DNA of 6,622 nt. Source: an uncultured Planctomycetaceae bacterium (lineage in GTDB: Bacteria; Planctomycetota; Planctomycetia; Pirellulales; UBA1268). The position numbers were made by a program, and so were the translations under genes. The stretch lies in assembly GCA_903958265.1 (NCBI GenBank), contig CAJBSQ010000316.1, positions 1 to 6,622 on the forward strand, given 5' to 3'. Shown here piece after piece: positions 1 to 4,868 of this stretch. Below the pieces are notes generated by a model. That model had not been told where the DNA came from, did no database searches, and saw nothing but the letters and a program-made list of their open reading frames with translations. The first letter of the stretch is position 1. The number at the start of each line of letters is the position of its first letter.

Positions 1-2
1 CG

Positions 3-137
3 GGCATGAACGCGCTCACGAAGGTGATGGGGTTTCTGCTCCTGTGCATCGGCATCCAGTTCATCGTCAACGGCGTGCTTGGAATCGCCACCGACCCGGC
101 GATCGTCCGTAGCATCCGCGATGCGGCCGGCCCCTAG
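3..137 (+). CDS. C-terminal end of a MarC-family (UPF0056) integral membrane protein, 5' truncated by the window
   Basis: Only the last 44 codons are present, ending in TAG; the start lies outside the window. The visible peptide begins GMNALTKVMGFLLLCIGIQF and continues with a hydrophobic stretch (IVNGVLGI) and a short hydrophilic tail ending AAGP. A conserved 'G-x-x-x-x-T-[KR]-x-M-G' entry into a final transmembrane helix with an 'x-I-Q-F-[IV]-x-[ND]-G' ending is characteristic of the last helix of MarC/YchE/YhgN-type proteins. These are six-helix inner-membrane proteins whose transport substrate is not firmly established. Despite the name, MarC is not a proven multiple-antibiotic-resistance determinant. 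A likely intrinsic terminator follows about 45 bases after the stop, which suggests the transcript ends before the cytochrome gene. With so little sequence, another small polytopic membrane family cannot be excluded. Confidence 0.65.
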   Translation, partial: GMNALTKVMGFLLLCIGIQFIVNGVLGIATDPAIVRSIRDAAGP

Positions 138-179
138 CGGCTACGATGCGATGAACACTGGAGCCGGGGATTGCATGCC

Positions 180-223
180 GGGGTCTTCTGTGATCGCTCA
201 GAGACGAACCCCCCCCTTTTTTT
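180..223 (+). terminator. Probable intrinsic terminator of the upstream MarC-family gene, ending in a C8T7 run
   Basis: GTCTTCTG (183-190) can pair with CAGAGAC (199-205) around an 8-base loop, leaving one T bulged. The GGG just before it (180-182) can pair with part of the C run at 209-216 across a small GAA bulge. Seven consecutive T residues follow at 217-223. The site is 43 bases after the MarC-family stop and about 200 bases before the next gene, where a terminator is expected. The stem is imperfect and several C residues separate it from the T tract, so its efficiency is uncertain. Confidence 0.4.
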
Positions 224-368
224 CGCCTGGCGATGGCGACCGTGCCGCTCTGGATCGCGTCCGTTTCCTAGGCTGGTGGGCAGGCACAATAGCCCGCGGT
301 GCCGTGCAGGGCATCGGGCTCCGTGCCATCGGTCGCTCGTCAGCAGTCACTTCCTTGTGGAACTGCCG

Positions 369-398
369 TTGATCGTCTTATCCTTAAACGGCTCTTAT
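369..398 (+). promoter_or_regulatory. Weak candidate sigma-70-type promoter for the cytochrome gene
   Basis: TTGATC (369-374) and TCTTAT (393-398) are 18 bases apart and each matches four of six positions of the -35 and -10 consensus. They lie 25 bases upstream of the chosen ATG at 423. Matches this weak arise by chance and planctomycete promoters are poorly characterised, so this is only a pointer. The rest of 224-422 shows no recognisable operator, repeat or gene. Confidence 0.2.
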
Positions 399-422
399 CG
401 TAAGGCAACAAAGGGAATCGCC

Positions 423-2933
423 ATGCCGTCACTTGGTCTTGGTCGCGTCGTCAGTGCCGTGATGCTCGCGGTGACGCTCTGTATCGGAGCGTCGCGTGCT
501 GCGGAGGTAGTCGCGCCGTCGGTCACGGAGCTTACGATCGAGCAGGCGGCCGAACTGATCGGCACGAAGGGCGACCTGGAACTCAACCACCTCCATGTGC
601 TGCCGCCGCGGGTCGCCGAAATGCTTGGCCGTTCCGGCAACACGATCATGCTCAACGGCCTTACGTCGCTCTCTCCGGAGTCGGCCGCCGCCCTGTCGCA
701 GCCCGACACCTTCCTTGAACTCAACGGTCTCACCGAACTGCCGCTCGACACCGCCCGTGCCCTCATCACCCCCACCACCCCGCGAGCCCTCTCGCTGCTG
801 GGCCTGACGGCCATCGGCGACGAGGTGGCGGAGATCCTGGGCCGTCACACCGGTTACCTGCGGCTGTCGGGCCTGACCACGGTCACGGACCGCCAAATCG
901 AACTGCTCTCCGGGCACCGCGGCTTCCTCGAACTCTCCGGGCTCGAGCAGCTCTCCGAGCGGGCGGCCGCGGCGTTTGGCCGACACGACGGCCTGTTGGG
1001 TCTCAACGGCGTCACGTCGCTCTCGCCGAAGGCGGCGGAGTCTCTGGCCAAGCACAGCCAGTTCCTGCGACTCGACGGCCTCGAGACGATCTCCGACGAG
1101 GTCGCCGCGGCGCTCCGGCGACACCAAGGTCCCATCGGCCTCCACGGGATCACCACACTCTCCGACGCCGCCGCCGAGGCCCTCGCCCTGCACGAGGGCA
1201 CGCTCTATCTCATGGGGCTGGAGACGCTCTCCGACCGGGCTGTGGCAGCACTGCGGGCCAACCCCGAGATCCGCCTGCCCGCGCGGTTCTGCCCGCAGGC
1301 TCCCATGAGCGGGCAGGCGGCCACCCCCGCCGACGCTCCACCCGCGGTGCCCGCGGACTACGAATCCGAACGCACCAAGGCGCTGATCGCCGCCGGCAGG
1401 CCCGTCGATGCTGGCAAGCTCGAAATCGAATCCCGCTTCCACCTCGCACGACCGATGTGGAGCTACGACGGGCTGGAGACGCTCAACGAGGCCTGGGCCG
1501 AGGAAGCGACGGACGAGGCGGAGAGAGCCCGCTTCAACTCGGTCCGGGAGTTCAGCCAGGCATGGTGGCGGGAGATGGACCTCCGCTACGGCATGCACCG
1601 GCCGGTTCCGGAGAGCCATCAGGATTACACCGTGGCGCTCGGCCTGATCCGCACGCAGGCCAACGTGACCGCCGGCAGCGCCCCCGGCATGGTCTCCAAC
1701 TGCCGCCTCTGTCATTCGACGGTGCTGTTCACGAACCCCGATCCGCACAACCCCGAGCCCCGCTTCGCTGAGGGGATCCCAAACGCGTTCCTCGACTTCG
1801 AGCGGTTCCACCAGAACGTGGCGACCAGCGGCGGCACGAGCCCGGGTTTCCTGTTCGCCAAGAACCTCCCGCGGTTTTTCGTCGATTCCGCCGACTTCTT
1901 CGGGATCCTCGTGCCCGTGGTCCGCCCCACTGGCATCAAGCCCAGCCTCCTCCGCTACGACAAGTTCTTCATCGCCGATCACGGCAGCACGTACACCAAG
2001 AAGATTGAGGGGCAGGTGCCGCTGATCCCGTTCCTGAAGCCGCAGCCGTGGACGAACTACCGATACAAGACCGCCGGCACCGAGGGCCGCGGGCTCTACG
2101 TCGACGGTGGCTTCGAGGGCAACGTCGCCGATGTGACCTACGCGATGGCCATCAGCCGCGACCATCTCGGCGCGGATTACGCCGAGGCCCGCGAGGTGTT
2201 CCGGCAGTGCGTGCCCGAATACTTCGCGTCGCTCTCCACGCCGCGGTATCCCTTCATCGCCGACGTCAGCGAGGAGAAAGCCGACGCCGGCCACGCCGTG
2301 TTCATGGAGACCTGCAGCCGCTGCCACGGCGACTTTGAGAAGACCGATTCGAAGGCCTACAAACTCGTCAACTTCCCCAACAAACTCGTCGATCACGAGG
2401 AACTCGGCACCGACCCGCTGCGGATCACTGGGGTCTTCGACATGAATGCCGAGGAAAAGAAGCGATTTTTAAGTGGCACGGTGACGACCACCAACCGCTA
2501 CGCCGCGCCCCCGCTGGTCGGCATCTGGGCCCGCGGCCCCTACCTGCACAACGCGTCGGTGCCCACGGTCTACAACCTGCTCAAGTCGTCCACCCGCCCG
2601 CGAAAGTACTCGATGCAGCCGAGCAGCACCGACCCCACCAACTACGATCAGGCCCGGATTGGCTGGAAGTTCGTCGACGAGTCGTCGAAGAGCCACCAGC
2701 AGATCCTGGAGGAGATGGAGCGCGATCCCTACGTGCGGGTCTTCGACCCCGATTGGCGCTCGCCGGAACAGTGGGAAGCCCTGCGACAGGCGCTGGCGAA
2801 CGTGAAGAACGCGACGGTCGATCCCACGAAGCCCGAACTCTACACGGGCATGCTGAACACCGGCCACACCTTCGGCGACGACCTCACCGAAGACGAGCGG
2901 TTGGCCGTGCTCGAGTTCCTCAAGTGCCTGTAA
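423..2933 (+). CDS. Secreted LRR-like repeat / di-haem cytochrome c fusion protein (RoxA/CcP-like)
   Basis: Predicted periplasmic or cell-surface di-haem c-type cytochrome, 836 residues. The frame is open further upstream, but ATG 423 is chosen because it follows AAGGGA (411-416) with 6-base spacing and begins a clear signal peptide (residues 1-26, cut near ASRA/AE). Residues 52-283 are ten LRR-like repeats of about 23 residues. A Pro/Ala-rich linker (about 284-318) and a Trp-rich helical region follow. Two CxxCH haem sites are present, C427-H431 (CRLCH) and C631-H635 (CSRCH), 204 residues apart. GIWARGPYLHN (700-710) and NTGHTFG (812-818) before a C-terminal helix are typical of RoxA-like and related di-haem peroxidase-like cytochromes; H815 is a candidate distal haem ligand. 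Those relatives are peroxidases or oxygenases (RoxA cleaves rubber), but the substrate here cannot be inferred. The 3' end converges on the pectate lyase gene; the 67-bp gap shows no strong terminator. The domain fusion is the odd feature. Confidence 0.85.
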   Translation: MPSLGLGRVVSAVMLAVTLCIGASRAAEVVAPSVTELTIEQAAELIGTKGDLELNHLHVLPPRVAEMLGRSGNTIMLNGLTSLSPESAAALSQPDTFLELNGLTELPLDTARALITPTTPRALSLLGLTAIGDEVAEILGRHTGYLRLSGLTTVTDRQIELLSGHRGFLELSGLEQLSERAAAAFGRHDGLLGLNGVTSLSPKAAESLAKHSQFLRLDGLETISDEVAAALRRHQGPIGLHGITTLSDAAAEALALHEGTLYLMGLETLSDRAVAALRANPEIRLPARFCPQAPMSGQAATPADAPPAVPADYESERTKALIAAGRPVDAGKLEIESRFHLARPMWSYDGLETLNEAWAEEATDEAERARFNSVREFSQAWWREMDLRYGMHRPVPESHQDYTVALGLIRTQANVTAGSAPGMVSNCRLCHSTVLFTNPDPHNPEPRFAEGIPNAFLDFERFHQNVATSGGTSPGFLFAKNLPRFFVDSADFFGILVPVVRPTGIKPSLLRYDKFFIADHGSTYTKKIEGQVPLIPFLKPQPWTNYRYKTAGTEGRGLYVDGGFEGNVADVTYAMAISRDHLGADYAEAREVFRQCVPEYFASLSTPRYPFIADVSEEKADAGHAVFMETCSRCHGDFEKTDSKAYKLVNFPNKLVDHEELGTDPLRITGVFDMNAEEKKRFLSGTVTTTNRYAAPPLVGIWARGPYLHNASVPTVYNLLKSSTRPRKYSMQPSSTDPTNYDQARIGWKFVDESSKSHQQILEEMERDPYVRVFDPDWRSPEQWEALRQALANVKNATVDPTKPELYTGMLNTGHTFGDDLTEDERLAVLEFLKCL
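576..1271 (+). repeat. Ten in-frame 69-bp units encoding 23-residue LRR-like repeats
   Basis: The units run through residues 52-283 of the cytochrome fusion. Each starts with a strand-like LxLxGL core (examples: LELNGLTEL, LRLSGLTTV, LRLDGLETI, LYLMGLETL). This is followed by a loop, usually S/T-D/P-x-x, and an alanine-rich helix typically ending A-L-x-x-H-x-G. Nine units are 23 residues long. The third (LELNGLTELPLDTARALI...) is 25, with an extra ITPTTP-like loop. The first unit has NHL in place of NGL. The protein repeats are clear but the DNA has diverged, so this is an old duplication and not a recent tandem array. The pattern resembles bacterial leucine-rich repeats of a kind common in planctomycetes. 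A curved solenoid used for binding is the likely structure, by inference. Confidence 0.85.
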
Positions 2934-3000
2934 GTCGACTCCTCGTTGAGGCTCGCTCCATCCCTTGCTGTGCACGCCCGCCGTCGTGGGGGTCTGTGCT

Positions 3001-4314
3001 TCAGAACTCGGCGGAGTCGGTCTCGACGGCACCGAGGTCGGGGGCCGCGCCGGCGAAGGGCAGGCCGACGTCGCGGCCCACGTCGACCAGCGAACCGCCC
3101 GCCCGCGGTCGGGCAAATCCGTTGTCGGGCAAACGACCGTCAGCACCACGATCCGCGACCGCGAGGCCCGCGTCCAAGCCCGTGAACTCGTCCGCGGCCA
3201 GCGTCGACAGGTATTTCCCGGGCTTCTGCGGATGTGGGTCGGGCTTCCAGCTGTTGTTCCGGCAGACGACGTCGGCATCGAAGGCCACGCCCGACTTGGC
3301 CTTCGTGGGGGCGAAGGAGACACAGTTCTCGAGCACGTGGGCCGCCTTCTTGAACTGAAAGTTGGTCCGGTTGCCCCAGGCGGTGCAGTTCTGAAGAGTG
3401 ATCGGCGCCGTGTTGTTGTTGTCTTCGAAGCCGTTGCCCGAGCCGAACGGATGGTCGAAGGCGATGCACCGCCGCACGAGGTGGGAGGCGGGCTTGTCCT
3501 GCCCGCCGAGCTTGAAGCCATTGCCGTCGCCACTGTAACTTCCCTGCACCGGAAACATCCCCGGGTCGCCGTTGTGCCAGGCCCAGCAGCGGTCGAGCGT
3601 CACCGGAAACGTGGTCATGAAGAGATCCCAGCCGTCGTCGGCATTTTCCCAGGCGCGGCAGCCTGCGAACGAGTTCCCGGCGCCTGGATAGAGTTTGCAG
3701 GCGAAGCCATCGGCATTCTCTCCCTTCGTGCGGGCGTCGAAGTTGCGGAAGGAATCGCAGTGTACGATCGCATTGTGGGCGGCACGGGCTCCGTCGTCGT
3801 TCTCCGACTTCTTTCCCAGGCCGATCTGCAGGCCACTGTCGCCATTGTGGTGAAACACGCACCGCTCCACGCGGTTGTGGCTCCCCTCGATCTTCAGGCC
3901 GTTGTCCGGGGCATGGCGGATCTCGAGGCCCTCGATCACCCAGTGGTCGCCCGAGAGCAGGATGCCCCGCGATCCCACCCGCTCGGCCTCCTCGTCAGAC
4001 CGTCGCAGCGGCGCGAAGCAGAGCACGGGTCGGGCCGCCGAGGCCGCCAGCAGCCGAAGCGGCTGCTCCGGCGTGCCCGAGCCTGAGAGCAGGATCGTGC
4101 GGTCGCAGACAAACACGCCGTCGTGCAGCAGGATCGTGTCGCCCGGCGACGCCCGATCGACCGCAGCCTGCACGCTCGCCAGGGGTGCCTGCTCCGTGCC
4201 GGCCGCTGAGTCGCTGCCGCTGGGCGACACATGGATCGTGGCAGCGGACGAAGCGACCGCGGGCATCCACACCACCGCCAGCGTCGCCACGGCCGCCATC
4301 ATCCATCGCCGCAC
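3001..4314 (-). CDS. Secreted pectate lyase, polysaccharide lyase family 9 (right-handed parallel beta-helix)
   Basis: Predicted extracellular calcium-dependent endo-lyase cleaving polygalacturonate by beta-elimination, 437 residues. GTG 4314 is chosen: it follows GGTGAG (4324-4329) with 9-base spacing and gives a compact signal peptide, MRRWMMAAVATLAVVWMPAV then ASSA/AT, cut after residue 24. ATG starts at 4440, 4377 or 4365 would add 42, 21 or 17 residues with poorer ribosome sites. Residues 25-70 (ATIHVSPSGSD...) resemble the N-terminal cap of secreted beta-helix proteins. The PL9 core has NADGF (D202) and DDGWD (D226, D227, D230), 24 residues apart, the spacing recalled for the calcium ligands D209/D233/D234/D237 of Pel9A. 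GNGFKLGG supplies the candidate catalytic K268. The C-terminal LPDNGFARP ... VGLPFAGAAPDLGAVE is typical of the family. There is no PEP-CTERM or other anchor, so the enzyme is probably free. It is convergent with the cytochrome gene and divergent from the phosphoesterase gene. Confidence 0.88.
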   Translation of the reverse strand: MRRWMMAAVATLAVVWMPAVASSAATIHVSPSGSDSAAGTEQAPLASVQAAVDRASPGDTILLHDGVFVCDRTILLSGSGTPEQPLRLLAASAARPVLCFAPLRRSDEEAERVGSRGILLSGDHWVIEGLEIRHAPDNGLKIEGSHNRVERCVFHHNGDSGLQIGLGKKSENDDGARAAHNAIVHCDSFRNFDARTKGENADGFACKLYPGAGNSFAGCRAWENADDGWDLFMTTFPVTLDRCWAWHNGDPGMFPVQGSYSGDGNGFKLGGQDKPASHLVRRCIAFDHPFGSGNGFEDNNNTAPITLQNCTAWGNRTNFQFKKAAHVLENCVSFAPTKAKSGVAFDADVVCRNNSWKPDPHPQKPGKYLSTLAADEFTGLDAGLAVADRGADGRLPDNGFARPRAGGSLVDVGRDVGLPFAGAAPDLGAVETDSAEF

Positions 4315-4323
4315 GGGGATTGA

Positions 4324-4329
4324 CTCACC
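4324..4329 (-). promoter_or_regulatory. Ribosome binding site deciding the GTG start of the pectate lyase
   Basis: Read on the minus strand, GGTGAG lies 9 bases before GTG 4314 and is close to the GGAGG-type core. None of the in-frame ATGs at 4440, 4377 or 4365 has a comparable purine-rich site, and the ATG at 4302 would leave the signal peptide without its basic n-region. This supports the shorter reading, though the start is not proven. Confidence 0.5.
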
Positions 4330-4361
4330 GCAACCACCAGCGCGTACTTGGAAAAGGGTTG

Positions 4362-4796
4362 TCATGACACTGCCCATTGCTTCATGCTCGTCGAACTGCC
4401 TCTGGCTCCAAACTGCCGGCGGTGAGTGACCTGCCCCCATGAATGGAACCAGTTTCTATCATCAGGGTAGCCCTGCCAAGGGATCGCCCCTGTCCGATTG
4501 AGGCGAGCGAGGTCGCGGTTTTCAATAAACACGTCGCATCGCCCTGGCCCCTCGGCCAGACCGGCCCTCAGGCCGTCCATGAACCGCACGAACGCCGGGC
4601 GTGCCTGACCTTACTGATCGATGACGAGCACCCACTCGCGTTCACAATCCGGCGAGGAATCGGTCGAAAAGATGACAACATCCAACGCGTTGGCCGCGTG
4701 CTCGGAATCGCGGCCACGACGCGGCACCAGGACTACCGATCCTTTTGCAGGTGCGCCCCGAGCTCGTCCAGACCCATGGGAGATAACGGAAAGATA
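4362..4796 (-). pseudogene. Possible decayed coding remnant: one frame broken by a single in-frame TAA
   Basis: On the minus strand one frame runs from about 4796 to a TGA at 4364-4362, interrupted only by TAA at 4613-4611. The part before the TAA reads protein-like (KGSVVLVPRRGRDSEHA, then LDVVIFSTDSSPDCEREW, ending VLVIDQ). The part after it continues in the same frame (FVRFMDGLRAGLAEGPGRCD, then VFIENRDLARLNRTGAIPW). I do not recognise a family. Third-position GC is only about 70% by eye, and an uninterrupted frame on the opposite strand covers the same bases, so this may be chance in GC-rich DNA. A small intact gene starting at GTG 4727 and ending at the TAA is another possibility. Confidence 0.18.
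4544..4575. repeat. Two back-to-back GGCC-based perfect hairpins
   Basis: CTGGCC (4544-4549) pairs perfectly with GGCCAG (4554-4559) around the loop CCTC. Two bases later CGGCC (4562-4566) pairs perfectly with GGCCG (4571-4575) around the loop CTCA. No T tract follows on either strand, so these do not look like terminators. Paired short palindromes of this sort resemble REP/BIME elements, but copy number in the genome is unknown. Confidence 0.35.
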
Positions 4797-4798
4797 AA

Positions 4799-4843
4799 GG
4801 ACAGGAGCGATTGTCCGAAAAACGCTCCCGTCCCCGATTGTCC
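4799..4843. repeat. Hairpin with mutually exclusive pairings and a repeated CGATTGTCC box, upstream of the phosphoesterase gene
   Basis: GGACAGGAGCG (4799-4809) pairs with CGCTCCCGTCC (4823-4833) over 11 positions with one A-C mismatch. The same left arm can instead form GGACA/TGTCC with 4812-4816, or with the second TGTCC at 4839-4843. CGATTGTCC occurs twice, at 4808-4816 and 4835-4843. The element ends 25 bases before ATG 4869. It could be a REP-type palindromic repeat dispersed by a transposase, or a structured 5' leader. It lacks a T tract, so an intrinsic terminator is unlikely. Confidence 0.45.
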
Positions 4844-4868
4844 ATGCGGCCAGGTGTAGGATAGGGGC

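Larger units (their letters stand above)
4315..4868. other. Divergent intergenic spacer between the pectate lyase and phosphoesterase genes
   Basis: This 554-bp stretch must hold the promoters of both flanking genes, but I could not identify convincing -35/-10 pairs. It contains two back-to-back GGCC-based hairpins (4544-4575), a longer hairpin with alternative pairings (4799-4843), and an interrupted minus-strand frame with weakly coding-like composition. A plus-strand open frame (4443-4859) also spans it. That frame lacks recognisable motifs or a ribosome site, so I do not call it a gene. Confidence 0.6.

Noticed and set aside
171..422. Upstream extension of the cytochrome frame to ATG 171
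   Set aside because: The extra 84 residues overlap the terminator and the C8T7 run and would bury the signal peptide. ATG 423 has a good ribosome site and a clear signal sequence.
429..2396. 655-codon open frame on the minus strand
   Set aside because: It lies antisense to the cytochrome gene, its repetitive G/R/E-rich translation mirrors the LRR repeats, and it has no recognisable domain. It is a by-product of high third-position GC.
2934..3000. Bidirectional terminator in the convergent gap
   Set aside because: Only a 4-bp CCTC-GTT-GAGG stem (2941-2951) is present, with no T tract on either side.
2469..3533. 354-codon minus-strand frame spanning the ends of two genes
   Set aside because: It overlaps the cytochrome 3' end antisense and runs out of frame through the pectate lyase gene. 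Its composition (S/R/T/P-rich) is non-protein-like.
2965..4086. 373-codon plus-strand frame
   Set aside because: It is exactly antisense to the pectate lyase, whose catalytic motifs and signal peptide are convincing. No ribosome site or motif supports this frame.
4443..4859. 138-codon plus-strand frame in the divergent spacer
   Set aside because: No family resemblance, no ribosome site, and it runs through the hairpins at 4544-4575 and 4799-4843.
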